From Hyphodiscus hymeniophilus (Eukaryota; Ascomycota; Leotiomycetes; Helotiales; Hyphodiscaceae), in NCBI GenBank assembly GCA_016508695.1, contig VNKQ01000016.1, forward strand, positions 496,001 through 560,000: DNA of 64,000 nucleotides. Direction: 5' to 3'. The notes below the pieces were generated by a model. That model was not told where the DNA came from. It ran no database searches and worked only from the letters and a program-made list of their open reading frames with translations. The position numbers were made by a program, and so were the translations under genes. Shown here piece after piece: positions 11,800 through 23,077 of the stretch. Numbering within the stretch: the stretch's first letter is position 1; every line of letters starts with the position of its first letter.

Positions 11800-12885
11800 T
11801 TAAACCCCTCCGAAACCCCTCTGCTCAACACCCGGTACCAATACATCGCCACTACCCAAGCTCGTCATCTTGTACCCGTCCTCCGCCTTCCTCGTTCTGA
11901 AATGAAAGACGGCCTCATCCCACGCTCCCTGGAAAGCCACAGCAGGATGCAGGAACGTCAAGCACGACGTCGCCAAGACAATCATCACGCCTTCCATTAC
12001 CATGAACAACGCTTCGTCATTGACGAAAAGAGTTCCGTTAAATCCGCCAGACAGCTCGACGCAGCGGTAGACGGAACGCGCAAATATGGTGACCGATGCC
12101 ACGACCAGACCGAGGAGGAATGATTTGAAGAGTCGCGAGGTTGTGAGGTTTACATAACGTGGGTTATAGTTTCCTTTGCCATTCTTGACTCGGATAGCGA
12201 ATTCGCCGGCTGCGATTCCGAAGAGGATCAGGGAGAATACTTGGAAGCCCAGACCTGCTAACATGATGTTCTTCCCGAGATTCGAACCCGAAACCGTATT
12301 GGCGGTTGAAGCGAGAGCGCCACCGAGAGCTTGGAGAACGAGAGAGATGAGGTCGCAGGTGCAGAAGACCAATGTGTAGGTCCGCGGCTTGAAACGGGAG
12401 AGGTGTTGGCCGTACACTATGACAATACGGGAGAGGCAAAGGTAGATCCCTGCTGTCAACAGCGCCGGCGCGATTGTGAGGGTGACGAGGTACATAAGGA
12501 AATCGTTGTTGTCGAAGGGTGAGCTATGAAGCATCACTCGGGCTACATAGCCAATGACTTCGAGGAGCTTTGAGCACGTTAATTTCTGGATTCTGCCTAT
12601 ATGAATGGGAGGATGGGACTATCAATAACGTACGAGGCCGAGAATCAGTGCAATCATGTAGCCCCAGGTTTTATGTTTTATTCCGAGGAACAGTTGGATA
12701 ATGATATAGGCTCCGAAAATGCCCGCGAAGAGTGCGTTTCCAGGGAGTGTGGGAATGTAAAGGAATGATGCCAACGACAGGTCGCAGGTTTGGAGAGTAC
12801 ATAGATCGGGATTTTCGAGGAGTGTAGCGTTGCCAGTTCCTGTGCCATGCCCGTTGCTGTGCGTGAGATTTGCTGTATTTGACAT
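11800..12885 (-). CDS. RTA1-like lipid-translocating membrane protein
   Basis: Fungal RTA1-family protein, seven membrane segments, linked in yeast (Rta1, Rsb1) to resistance to toxic lipids and 7-aminocholesterol. Two exons (12634-12885 and 11800-12567), joined phase 0 as LGLLLEVIGYVARV, give 339 residues. Family hallmarks seen are the first hydrophobic pair around TLPGNALFAGIFGAY, then IAPALLTAGIYLCLSRIV, FCTCDLISLVLQALGG and the final FARSVYRCVELSGGFNG with the conserved RxxYRxxE. The N-terminus has four NxT/S sites before the first membrane segment, consistent with an outside N-terminus. Start: the ATG at 12885 is the first in frame. The substrate is unknown. Confidence 0.93.
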
Positions 12886-14157
12886 TTTGATGCTCTGAGG
12901 TGAAGCGAGTGGATTCAGGGGGAAAGAGTGTGGAAGCGAGACGAAATCGATTTTTCTATGTGCAGACTCGACAGTGGGAAGAGGGACTGTTCTGAGTGAT
13001 TGTGAAAATGCAGAAAGATTGAAAAGGTGATTGGCATTGTCATATATGAAAAGAAAGTGGTCTATCTCCTGCCAAGGAGCCATTCGAACATGTCGGGGCC
13101 AACCTCGACCGTGTCTTGCGTGTTCTATGTCGGCGGGCGGTAGAACCAACCAACCCTTGCTTGCACGGTGTCAGATCCCTACCGCACCTCTGCAGGCTCA
13201 CGGTTGGTGGAGAATGATGAATAAACTGTTGCTGACACATACTATGGCTGCTGCTGATTGGACAGCTCGCCAACTTCAAAGGCCCCAGCCACGCATCGTC
13301 GCATACATAGCAACAGCAGTCAAATTAAGGTGTAAAATAAGGTGTGTGACGGGGTTTGAGCCATGCCAAGGACTGCGGCAAGGCAGTGTACGGAGGAGCA
13401 TTACATAAATAACACGAGGGTGACGAGGCAACGAATGAGGGAGCCGCATTTTGTGATAGTAATGAAACGCAGCTATGCATCTAACTGCGTAAGGAAGTAC
13501 TCGTACGCGGCTACAAAGTCAGATTCTTAAACAGTCTCTGGTGCAGATGCCTGGATGGAGCCTCACAGGGCTGAAGCAACGGATGCGAGATAGACACTTA
13601 TGCAAACGAGCAACGAATAGCTTGCACGTGCACTTGCAATTGCATATATGAATTATATGAGCCGATCTCCTTGGAATAGCTTGATGCACGATATGTGAGA
13701 TGGGCGGCCAGGCACTGCCGGTCTTTTCCAACTCAACTCTGACAAAGGACGATCGCTTGTCAATGAGGAAACAGAGACTACTACCTTACAGTACCCAAAT
13801 TTTATGTGCAATGGCATAGAGGAAACAGCCGTTTGCGCAGGAGCATCAAACAACAGATAAGTCAAACACGGGCATACTAAGACAAAGACCTTGATAGCGT
13901 GGTCCAGCTAAAGAAATAAGTTGGTGATGCAGACATAGCAACACGGAAACACGGAGTATGTATCGAGGGGCCGTGCGCAAAAGTTGTCGACTGAACAGAG
14001 CAAAGAGAACTTCCAGCCTGATCCTCTACTTGACACAGCCTCATTCAACCAAGTGGCTCCAACATAGTCCAAACACTTGTATAGGGTCACTCAAACTACT
14101 CGGTCTGGAGTAGGATAAGACTACTTCATCAGAGTCTGTTGCCATACCTCCAAAGAA
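12886..14157. other. Divergent intergenic region, RTA1/GET2
   Basis: About 1.3 kb between divergent start codons. Several ATTGG/CCAAT pentamers occur, one near 13257. The 125-codon plus-strand ORF overlapping 13031-13408 looks like noncoding translation. No gene is supported. Confidence 0.45.
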
Positions 14158-15209
14158 ATGGTAGATACAACACCACTTGCCTCCCCAGAGGCCAGCACGC
14201 CTCCATCTAGTGCAGCAGACCAAGCACGAATCCGAAAGGAGCGACGTGAAGCCAAGATACGAGCTGGTGGTTCCGCAAGACTGGACAGAATATCTGGCTT
14301 GGGAGGCGGTGTTAAACGTGGTATGCATATGCCTCATTACCATCTATCCTCTCCATCCCACCGCAATGAAGCATATAATATATTCTCGGATTCTTCTTCG
14401 CCTGGTAGACTAACAGTGTGTATCCAGATCCTCCCCCACAAACAACCGCCGGTGCAGCAGAACACGACGATCCTGCCGAAGTCGACATCTCAAACCACTA
14501 TTATGAACCTACCCGCTCTCGTCCAACATCCTCCCCAGCACCCATGCCCCAGATGAACGACGATGCCCTCCGCCAAATGATGCTCGGCTTCGACCCCACC
14601 GGCGCCCCTCAGAACCCCAGCGCAAACCCCTTCGCAGGCTTCCCTGGTATGGGGGGTATGCCTGGTATGGACGCCGGCATGGGAAGACCAGGAGCAGATG
14701 ATCCGATCATGAAGATGATGCAGCAGATGATAGGTGGAGGGCTCGGCGAGGGCCCTGGAGGCATGCCTAGTTTCCCTGGCATGCCAGGGCAGGCTCCTGC
14801 TGCCGATACGGATCCGTCTGCGTATCTTTGGCGAATCGTGCATGCTGTCTTCGCATTGGCGCTGGGTCTTTACATTGCGTTCACCACCCCATTCACGGGA
14901 TCGAAAGTAGCCAGGGACATTCCGGCGTATAACACCGAAGGAGAGATGGGGTTAAGCCCTGCTTCCGTGCATTTTTTCTGGATCTTCGCTACGGCCGAGG
15001 TGCTGTTGCAGACGAGTCGCTTCTTCATAGAAAAGGGGCGGGTCCAACCTGGTGGGATTATGGGCATGGTAATGGGATTTCTGCCAGAGCCGTACAAGAG
15101 ATTTTTGGCCATGTTGAGCAGGTACTTCCGTATTTGGACGACGGTCACTGGGGACGCCTTCGTCTGCCTGTTCATACTGGGTGTTTGTGCTTGGTTGAGA
15201 GGCTCATAG
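14158..15209 (+). CDS. GET complex subunit GET2
   Basis: ER-membrane receptor subunit of the guided-entry pathway for tail-anchored proteins; its cytosolic N-terminus binds the ATPase Get3. Exons 14158-14320 and 14428-15209 give 314 residues. Near the N-terminus sits the Get3-binding motif RKERREAKIRAGGSARLDRI. The middle is low complexity and rich in Met, Gly and Pro (runs like FPGMGGMPGMDAGMG). Three hydrophobic segments fill the C-terminal third, starting at LWRIVHAVFALALGLYIAF and ending at FVCLFILGVCAWL. Length and layout match filamentous-fungal GET2. The start is the first ATG and places the basic motif at residues 25-45, as expected. Confidence 0.9.
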
Positions 15210-15998
15210 ATGGCTGTTGAATTAGGAATGAGATGACCTCTACTCAATCACTGCACGTCCATTTTCGTGTCTCTGTGTCCATGACCAAGTCTTGCCCGCT
15301 GCTTTCCGTTCTGCTTCATCCCTTAAGCGGCGGCGTTCACACAGCTGCTGCCGCTTGTTATCACTGCTACAGAGGATTCCAAGTAGTCTTCGGATCTCAC
15401 TCATCATGCCACCCAATATCCATTGCGGCAAACAAGGTCTTCCTCTCTGTCCTATGCCCTGTTACCCAGCAGCCATTGTACCGTCCACGCTCCTGTTGTG
15501 CGGATAAAGCCAACAGCACCTACGGAAGAAGCACCTTGCATGGGGTTTGTGGAATGTAACTGAGCTCTAAGGGGGAGATATCGGGGGAAACGGCTGCATG
15601 AACTTGGGATATTTTGCGTGTGGAATGTGCCGGTGTAGTCTTGAAGAGCGCGGACCTGCTGCCAGAATGATGGGAAGACTTGGAAAGCTTTCCAGGGACC
15701 AAACACCAGGAAGCTATGACATCAGAAGTACGTTAAGCAGCTTATTGCGTTGGCCTTGTTTTCACACTCGTTCACGATTGTAGAGTAGCAAAGACAAATA
15801 AGCCTGGATCTTTGACCGATTAATCATTGCTTAGCTGCGCACGAACTCTAGGTGCATGATGTCTATTTACATTTCTAGCATCCTGATTTTGTGTTCCCTG
15901 CCCAAGTGTAGAAAATCACGCTCCAAACTTTTCTAGCTGCAGTAAGCTGTTTTGTGTAGAAGATCAAGGGAAGGCGGAAGGAAATGAATGCTGTTGAA
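15210..15998. other. Intergenic, convergent 3' ends
   Basis: Between the 3' ends of GET2 and homocitrate synthase. Short ORFs only; nothing recognised. Confidence 0.5.
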
Positions 15999-17761
15999 CT
16001 AAACGACTACATCATCAGGAGTCGCTGCCACGGGAGCCAGGATGGTCTCTGAAACGTCCTTGCCAAGCACGCGACTACGATGAAAAGCTCGGATAATTGA
16101 ATCAGTGTCATCAATGTTGATCTGATTGAGACTGCATTAGCTTTTGTGATCATCCAGATAAGTGAACTCAGATAGACTTACAGGTCTGATGTCAGCAAGC
16201 TGCTTAATCTTGGCAGTGCAAGCCTTGTACTGCTCATCTGTCATATCCATATCAAGCTGAATGGCTCTTGACTTAATGGCATTCCATCCAGTAATACGCG
16301 CTAAATCCCATATCAGTACTTGTATCAATCATGATAGAGACTCAGGAAAGTGTCGGAACCTACAGGCAAAGTGGATATATCTTGTCATGCCGAAATCCGC
16401 CGGGTTGATGATCTCGTACGTCGATGGGTTGTTCAGAATAGCCTTGGAGTGAATTCCACTCTTATGGGTGAAAGCACAGAAACCTGGGGCAGATAGTTAG
16501 TGCTGAATGTATAGAGCAATTTCTTCCAAGCTTACCAGTGATGTAGTTGTTGAATGGAATGTTGACTTCAACGGCTGATGCAACCAGATCCTCAATGTCC
16601 TTGAGCTTCTCGAGCTTGTACTTGCCCATAACGTATTCTCTGTCGGCAACAATCATGCGAGCCATCAGTCCACCAAGAGGAGTGATACCATTTCTTTCAC
16701 CAATACCCAAGACCGAGGTATCAATATGTGTAGCACCAGCCTCCAAAGCGCAGTATGCGTTCGCAATGGCACATCCCGTGTCATTGTGGAAATGGGTCTC
16801 AATATCACAGCTTACAACACCTCTCAGAGTACGGACCAGGTCGTAAACTTGTCGGGGGGATGCGCATCCAACTGTATCAGCAATACCGACTCGGTTAACA
16901 CCAATCTTGTCGACTGTAGAGTAAATGGAAAGGAGATCGACGAGGTTTGATCGGAAGGAATCTTCGGAAGAGAATCGGATTTCGATGTTATGTGACTTAA
17001 CATAGTTGATGACTTCGATTGCGGTGTTTGTGATGTAGGTCATATCCTTGCCGTGGGAGTGCTCCATCAGGTAGGAAGAAGTGCCGATGACAACGTCACT
17101 GAGATGATCAGAAAAATGTCATGAGATGCCAAGGCTGAGACTTACACTCCATCGACACCGGTCTGAACAGCAATTCTCGCATCATCCATATGGCAGCGGA
17201 TATGTGTGAGAATCTACTCATGTTAGAGTGCGTGTAACGTCAGGAACTCTGGTACGAACCTTGGCCTTCAAACCCAACTTGCAGATAGCCTCACAATCAG
17301 CTCTTGATTGCTCGGACGCAGCAGGTGAGGTCAACTCGATCTAACCCCCTCCATTAGCATATATCCCAAACATTGTATTCAATATATGACCCACATAGTC
17401 CACACCAAACTCATCCAGAGCCTTGGCAATCTCGATCTTCTTTGCGGTATCGAAAAAGGCATTGGCGAACTGTTCACCCTCTCGCAGCGTGCTCTCAATG
17501 ATCTTGAAATTCGAAACGTTGCTTAAGAAGTCGCCGACTGGTTGGTATGGATTCGAGCGAACATGGTGGGGGTTTGACTTGGTCTCGACAGCGGTGAATC
17601 CGGGGTGATCTGCACATGAGTCAGTGACCAGCGAGCGACAGTGGGATAAAGTTCTCACCATTGGAATCGCCGTTGGCATTGCCATTGGAAGTACCGTTTG
17701 TATGTCCATTGCTATTGCTATTGCCATTGGCAATGGCTTCAGGTTCGCACGAGGGACACAT
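15999..17761 (-). CDS. Homocitrate synthase
   Basis: Condenses acetyl-CoA with 2-oxoglutarate to homocitrate, the first and feedback-controlled step of the fungal aminoadipate route to lysine. Eight exons are inferred. The first is 17659-17761, beginning with MCPSCEPEA and a Asn/Gly/Ser repeat tract; the last ends APVAATPDDVVV at 15999. About 470 residues in all. The DRE-TIM metallolyase core is clear: IIESTLREGEQFANAFFDT, ELTSPAASEQSRADCEAIC, the THFHNDTGCAIANAYCALEAG metal-binding strand and FTHKSGIHSKAILNNPS. The longer upstream ORF in another frame (to 17907) lacks this start and is not used. TGACTC lies about 160 bases upstream and TGAGTCA lies in intron 1, suggesting general amino-acid control. 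Confidence 0.94.
17617..17623. promoter_or_regulatory. Perfect Gcn4/CpcA-type site in intron 1
   Basis: TGAGTCA, the full palindromic Gcn4/CpcA consensus, lies inside intron 1 (17610-17658) of the homocitrate synthase gene. Direct observation; function is inferred. Confidence 0.5.
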
Positions 17762-18581
17762 GGTGACTCAAGGTACTTATCGAGGAGGGTTGGGGTTTGG
17801 AGGTCGGGCTGAGCGGGGTGAATGGAACAAAGAATTCTGTGGTGAGACGGAGGATGAGGTTTGGTATTTGTAGGTTTTGAGGAGTGAAAATCCTGTGCAA
17901 TAGTCACTTTCTAGCGATGACTCCCGCCTGCGCGATTGAACTGTGGGGACGGTGAAAATGTTGCTAGGATTGCGAATGCAGGTAATGTAGTGAGGGGCGT
18001 CTTAGCGGGAGTGAGCGAGAGAAAAAGCACGCCCGATTTCGGCGGCGACCAATTATTTGGGCAGAATTTCAGTGCGGTCTAACGTCGGTCACGTGCAGAG
18101 GTAACAAGCGGTGAAAAGAGGAGCAAGAAAGTATTTGCTCTATGCCCTTCGATCAATCATCCAGGACCACAAGAAGTTTAGGAGATCAACATCCAGACAA
18201 TAGTTGTCGCTACAGAAGAGGGGTTCAAAATTGTTTTGTGGAGATATGTTGTCTCTTTTCCCCTTTGTTCATGGGTCAACGGATTGATAATTGCCAGCCA
18301 CAAGAAATGCTAAATTATGTGGGAATAGAAATTGATGCCAAGACAAGAGCAGACTTTGGATTCACATGGAGAGAGTATTATGGTCTTCCTTCCTTCGTTT
18401 CGTTTGATCGGGTAGATCTTTTGTTTTGGCACGGATGACGGTCCACCTTCGTCTGAAGCAAACTTCAGACAGACCTGAAACAGTTTATCCCCGTGGTATG
18501 AGGACAACAACTACATTATTGAGGGAGACCCCTCCTATTCTGTTTGTTTCTTTTCTTTGCGATTAATGTTTGCTCTACAAT
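17762..18581. other. Divergent intergenic region, homocitrate synthase/SET gene
   Basis: About 820 bases between divergent starts. It contains TGACTC at 17918-17923 and CACGTG at 18090-18095. A 98-codon plus-strand ORF at 18142-18438 is not protein-like and was rejected. Confidence 0.5.
17918..17923. promoter_or_regulatory. TGACTC half-consensus for Gcn4/CpcA
   Basis: TGACTC, about 160 bases upstream of the homocitrate synthase start. Lysine genes are established Gcn4/CpcA targets in yeast and Aspergillus, so the position is plausible. Confidence 0.45.
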
Positions 18582-19832
18582 ATGCGTCTCTCTTTGAACG
18601 CTACGGTATTCCTGATATCTGTCGCACAAGCTGGACAGCATCCAATAACTTTCGATTTCACAAGCAATTTCTGCAGCATTAACGAAAAGGAGAATCTACT
18701 TGCTCTTGCCCAGCTAAACGATGGCCTCAACTTCCAGAGGTGCAGCCTCAAGCCAGCCATCCCGGCCAATCTCTGGACCGAAGGGGTAAAATGCATCCCC
18801 AACATCACCGAAACCTACTGCATCTATACCAATGAAAACTTCGCCAATGGGCGTGGAATTTCCTTCTTCACAACGCCTTCTATTGCCGATGGGATAGCTT
18901 CCCTCCCAGCCTTCACCCAAAAGGATCTCTACGGGAATGTCAACAATTTCGCCAATCCCCCCTGGGAAATCAAGCAAGTCCCCGGCCGTGGCAGAGGGGT
19001 CTTCGCAACACGTACTCTCCACCGCGGCGACCCTATCATGGCAGTTACACCGATAGGAATCTATCACAGCGATGCTTTTCCGCATGACTTTCCCCTGAAC
19101 TACATCTATCTCCATACCGCATTCATCCAGCTTCCAAAGCCAACTCAGAATCTATTTCTGAGCACCATGGTATACGCAGATGGAGATCCGATCATGGAGC
19201 GGATCAACACCAATGCATTCTCCGGCGAGTTTGAAGGAGCATCCCATTTCTTGCTTTATCCCGAGACGGCAAAAATGAACCATGCTTGCCGGCCGAGTGC
19301 AATGTATTACTACGACCCGAAGACTCTCATCCATGCCACGCAGGCCTCGCGGACTATTCACCCGGGAGAGGAAATTACTATTCCTTACATCAACATCCTG
19401 CAGCCGCGGGAAGATCGGCAGCACTTTCTATCGACTTCCTGGGGATTCACCTGTACTTGTTCGTTGTGCTCTAGCTCAGCAACGCATACCCATGCTTCAG
19501 ACGCTAGGATTCGCCGCATTGTGCATTTGCAAAATGCTCTGGCGGACTGGAGTGGAGAGAGTATTGGAACCCCAGGTACGGCTGAGAAGTTGATTGATCT
19601 GTACGAAGAAGAGGGAATACATGCTGCAAAGGGAACTGGTCACATGTTTGCTGCTTTGGCATACAATGCTGTTGGTGATACGGCAATGGCTAAAGAGCAT
19701 GCGGAGGGGGCATTGGTGGCGGGACTGGTAAATAATGGGCACGCGAATGGAGAGGCCGCGGACGAGAACGAGATGAAAAGTCTGGTGGATTGGCCGGAAG
19801 GCCATTGGAGTTTCATGGCGAGGAGACGGTGA
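18582..19832 (+). CDS. SET-domain protein with predicted signal peptide
   Basis: Single-exon gene; the in-frame ATG at 18582 gives 416 residues. The N-terminus MRLSLNATVFLISVAQAG looks like a cleavable secretory signal, followed by a region with four cysteines (31, 54, 71, 80) that could form disulfides. A SET domain spans about residues 127-272: it opens QVPGRGRGVFATRTL, has the pseudoknot motif MNHACRPSA (residues 232-240; the usual PN is PS here) and GEEITIPYI, and ends with a post-SET-like CTCSLC at 291-296. Such SMYD/SET5-like domains normally methylate lysines in the nucleus or cytosol. With a signal peptide, an ER, vacuolar or extracellular role is more likely. Activity and substrate are unknown. 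Confidence 0.88.
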   Translation: MRLSLNATVFLISVAQAGQHPITFDFTSNFCSINEKENLLALAQLNDGLNFQRCSLKPAIPANLWTEGVKCIPNITETYCIYTNENFANGRGISFFTTPSIADGIASLPAFTQKDLYGNVNNFANPPWEIKQVPGRGRGVFATRTLHRGDPIMAVTPIGIYHSDAFPHDFPLNYIYLHTAFIQLPKPTQNLFLSTMVYADGDPIMERINTNAFSGEFEGASHFLLYPETAKMNHACRPSAMYYYDPKTLIHATQASRTIHPGEEITIPYINILQPREDRQHFLSTSWGFTCTCSLCSSSATHTHASDARIRRIVHLQNALADWSGESIGTPGTAEKLIDLYEEEGIHAAKGTGHMFAALAYNAVGDTAMAKEHAEGALVAGLVNNGHANGEAADENEMKSLVDWPEGHWSFMARRR

Positions 19833-20377
19833 AAGCACAGCATTTGAATCGAATTTGAGATTACTTTTTTGCGAAGGAGTCAGGTGTTAAGACATTGCTC
19901 AGTTTCCCAAGTCAAAGCAAAGACCAATGAAGTTGATTGCACATAATAATGCCTTTCCTGAGACGATGATCACATTGTTTCATTTGATCTTGAGAGTGGG
20001 GGTACACAGCAATCACGTACCAAGCGGCTAACTCCGACTACATCAAGGCAGAGTCCGAAAGTGGGAGGAAGTCTATCCTACATATCCGATCTTTCCCTCA
20101 AGCAATTGCCTCTTGCCATTTACCAAGTGGTCGCCATAAAGGGAAGACCAAGGTAAGAGAGGACCAGTACCTATTTTCTCCCAGGTATGTTCACTCTATG
20201 AACTGCAGCTTCATATAGGGTATCGTTCCAAATTTCTCAACTTCGAGACATTAATCTGGCCAGACTTCTAATTCCCACTTCACGCCGCCTCATATATCTA
20301 CCCCATGTAAAGAGGTCCGCTCAACGCCAGTTCCTCAACCACGCCCTTGGAAACCCAAACTCCTTCATCTATTCAGC
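19833..20377. other. Intergenic, promoter of the dioxygenase gene
   Basis: About 545 bases between tandem plus-strand genes. CT-rich sequence precedes the ATG at 20378. No other feature was seen. Confidence 0.5.
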
Positions 20378-21367
20378 ATGGGCTCTATCAGCGAGCCCTC
20401 CAACGCATCCTTTCCCATAATTGACGTTTCCCAAATTTCCTCGCCAGAGCATCAACCACAGATCGCGCGCCAAATCACAGAAGCCTGTTCAACTTGGGGC
20501 TTCCTCCTTCTCAAGAACCATCCCATCCCAACCTCATCCGTCAACCATGTTTTCGACCTCGGACACCAATTCTTCTCTCTTCCCTCGTCTAAGAAAGATC
20601 CTTATCCCATAACTCCCAGAAGCATAGGCTACATCGGACCCCTCGCCGACGCAAAGAAAGACGACAAAGCAAGCATGTGGTTCGGCGGACCCCCTGGCTC
20701 CCTCGATCAATACGGCTTGGACCTCCCTCCATTCTGGCACGACCACGTCGAAGAAATTCAAGACTTCAAACACAAATGCCACTCTCTAGTCCTCCATCTC
20801 CTCGTCTGTTTCGCACTAGCGATGGAGTTGCCGGATAAAGACTTCTTCGCCTCCAAACATCTCGAGGACAACTCAAGGGGCAACGCCCTACGTCTTCTTC
20901 ACTACCCCTCCCGCGACACCTCCCCGCGAGAAGGCGGAACTCGCATGGGTACACATACGGATTCCGGCTCCGTGACTTTGCTATTCCAGCGTTCAGCAGG
21001 GTTGGAAGTCAAATCTCCGTCAGGCTCCTGGGTGCAAACTCCGTGTCTCGAAGACACCATCTTGGTCAATCTTGGCGATGCGCTGGCTTTCTGGTCGGGG
21101 AGGAAATTGAGGGCCACTCCGCACCGAGTTACGTTCGAGACATTACCGAGTGGGAAGGAGAGGCAGAGTATGGCGTATTTCTGCGCAGCGAATCCGGAGA
21201 CGGTGCTGGAGCCGCTTGGTGGGGAAGAGGAAAGTGTGGCTTATGAGGCGAATGGGATGGTGATTGAGAGGGGTATTACGGTGGGGGAATATGGTAAGAG
21301 GATCATGGAAAGCATTTATGGGAGCAAAATGAAGGAAGAGAATACTAAGAAGGCGATTGAAGTCTGA
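20378..21367 (+). CDS. 2-oxoglutarate/Fe(II)-dependent dioxygenase (isopenicillin-N-synthase-like)
   Basis: Intronless gene for 329 residues. Two domains are seen in order: DIOX_N (about 12-120, with FPIIDVSQI and WGFLLLKNHPIP) and the 2OG-FeII oxygenase core (about 165-275). The metal triad is complete: His193 and Asp195 in MGTHTDSGSVTLL, and His249 in ATPHRV. The 2-oxoglutarate clamp is Arg262/Ser264 in ERQSMAYF. All catalytic residues are present, so the enzyme should be active. The fungal members act in secondary metabolism, flavonoid-like or gibberellin-like oxidations, and nutrient scavenging; the substrate cannot be read from sequence. No cluster backbone gene is nearby. Confidence 0.93.
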   Translation: MGSISEPSNASFPIIDVSQISSPEHQPQIARQITEACSTWGFLLLKNHPIPTSSVNHVFDLGHQFFSLPSSKKDPYPITPRSIGYIGPLADAKKDDKASMWFGGPPGSLDQYGLDLPPFWHDHVEEIQDFKHKCHSLVLHLLVCFALAMELPDKDFFASKHLEDNSRGNALRLLHYPSRDTSPREGGTRMGTHTDSGSVTLLFQRSAGLEVKSPSGSWVQTPCLEDTILVNLGDALAFWSGRKLRATPHRVTFETLPSGKERQSMAYFCAANPETVLEPLGGEEESVAYEANGMVIERGITVGEYGKRIMESIYGSKMKEENTKKAIEV

Positions 21368-21924
21368 GAAAGCTGTGATGGTTTCTGAGGCGTTGGAAAT
21401 ACGAAATGTTGAAATCGAGAGTTTAAGCTAGACCAGGTATAAATTAAAATATACGGTATCGCGATCGCTTGGGTTCTTTGGCTACGACTGTCACCAACTA
21501 AAATCTAATCCAGCTCATTTTCTTTAAGAATTCTTTAACAGCAACGCAATATGCACATTCTAACATCCCCGGCAGTATTGGACAACATATGGATGTCGTG
21601 ATTTTTGCAGGAACTCAGCAATGTAAACGTTATGAAATGTCATATGTTGCACATATAAGGTAACTTTGGACACCGGTTTTGTTGATATCGTGGTTAATTG
21701 AAGTTCATGTTACAAAATATAAATCCTAATGCAAATGCGCAAAATCCCATCCCCCCAATGCAGCCCCACATGCCACCCCCATAATGTAACCCAGAATTCA
21801 ATGCAAACCCAATCCAAACCCAAAAATGAATGTTAAGTCCCAACCGATAGTCCATTTCACTCCCCTACTCCACTAAACCCCGCCCTCTCTTCGCCAGCCG
21901 TAAGATGAAGTTCATTGTAAAAAC
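21368..21924. other. Intergenic, convergent 3' ends
   Basis: Between the 3' ends of the dioxygenase and the small secreted protein. AT-rich in places; no gene seen. Confidence 0.5.
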
Positions 21925-22323
21925 TTAAGCGGACTTAGTACAGCTAATAGTGAACCCAGCCTGCCAGTTCAACGGCTTCTCGGAGAAGGTCTGAAAGTCC
22001 ATTGCTGGATCAGCGATGCTCGCGACGACGGTAGCCTCATTCTTCAGCACCGTGCACGCCACGTTCTGGAAGTCGGCGGTGAACTCCAAGCTTGTGACGA
22101 AGAGGGTTCCGTCCTTTTCCAGGTTGGTGTTTGCGTAGGCCTCCCCAAGGATCACGGAAGACCCGTCAAGGGGAATGAGGGCGTTGCCGTTTGCCCCTGT
22201 GACGACGTTGGAGAATTGCACTTGGACTGTGCTGGGGGCTTGTCTTGGGAGAGACTGGAGAGTCGGAGCCGCAGAGATGGTGGCGGCGAGGAAAGAAACA
22301 GCGAGAGCGATGGTAGAATGCAT
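21925..22323 (-). CDS. Small secreted protein of unknown function
   Basis: Single-exon ORF of 132 residues with ATG at 22323. A clear signal peptide (MHSTIALAVSFLAATISAA) is followed by a possible Kex2-like dibasic-poor propeptide ending LPRQAP, then a mature domain of about 105 residues rich in Val, Thr and Ala with alternating hydrophobic residues, suggesting a beta-sandwich. Only two cysteines (in VACTV and ISCTKSA) remain after the signal, enough for one disulfide. I do not recognise the family. Size, secretion and low cysteine content fit fungal small secreted proteins, some of which are effectors, but nothing here proves that. The 5' UTR contains a GTT/GTA-rich stretch. Confidence 0.75.
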   Translation of the reverse strand: MHSTIALAVSFLAATISAAPTLQSLPRQAPSTVQVQFSNVVTGANGNALIPLDGSSVILGEAYANTNLEKDGTLFVTSLEFTADFQNVACTVLKNEATVVASIADPAMDFQTFSEKPLNWQAGFTISCTKSA

Positions 22324-22416
22324 TTTGATAGAGGTATTGGTACTATTAGGTCTGGTTTGACTTTGAGGTTGTCTTGGAAAAGGCGATGAAGAATAGGTAA
22401 TGATGAAGAGTGCTGG

Positions 22417-22447
22417 TAGTTGTTGCTGTTGTAGTAGTTGTTGTTGA
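22417..22447. repeat. GTT/GTA-rich microsatellite
   Basis: About 31 bases made mostly of TTG and TAG trinucleotides, in the presumed 5' UTR of the small secreted protein gene. Confidence 0.5.
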
Positions 22448-22980
22448 TGCAGAATAGTATTTTCAATGCGAGATACAAAGTGTATATATATAATATTTCT
22501 TTCTCAGCTTCCATAGCTTCGGAATAGATGTAGATCTATTTTGGAGACAAAATATGAGGCGGAGTTCTTCGGAATTCAAAGCAACCGGCCGATTACTATT
22601 TGCCGTGCAAGTCGGCGACCCGACGTCTTCAAATATAAGCTTACTATTAGCCGTAAACAGTACGTAGTACACTCACTGTAGGACGCTCCGTACGCATCCT
22701 CAGGTGAATTGGTCCAGTCGACCGCGCGCCACGATTATTTTCAGCGACAGAGAAGGATCACATTGCTCTAGGAGGATCCAATACGGGAGAAAAAGTAGAT
22801 GAATATTTGCAATTTGGAAGCCGAAGCGGATTTCAGCTCAGCCGGCAAAGGAGATACCGATTACTTCGTATAAAGTTGGCCTTGTGACTAGCACGTCCAT
22901 CGATACGTGCTTAGAATACATCAAGCTGACTAGGAGAATAAAAATCGCCTTTCCTGAAGTATACTTGGTGAGATGGGTAA

Positions 22981-23000
22981 GCAGACCTGAGCAGACCTGA
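22981..23000. repeat. Perfect tandem repeat of GCAGACCTGA
   Basis: Two adjacent copies of the 10-mer GCAGACCTGA at 22981-22990 and 22991-23000. Confidence 0.6.
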
Positions 23001-23077
23001 ATACATATGAGCCTCAGAGCTGAGCCCGGCCTGAGCTAGCCTAATGACTAAAATCTGGGTTAGTGGAGGCGGTGCAA

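Noticed and set aside
12275..12300. GGTTCGAATC T-loop-like string on the minus strand
   Set aside because: It is ordinary coding sequence of the RTA1 gene (VSGSNLG) and has no tRNA fold around it.
18142..18438. 98-codon plus-strand ORF
   Set aside because: Lies in the divergent promoter of homocitrate synthase and the SET gene; no motif, signal or protein-like pattern.
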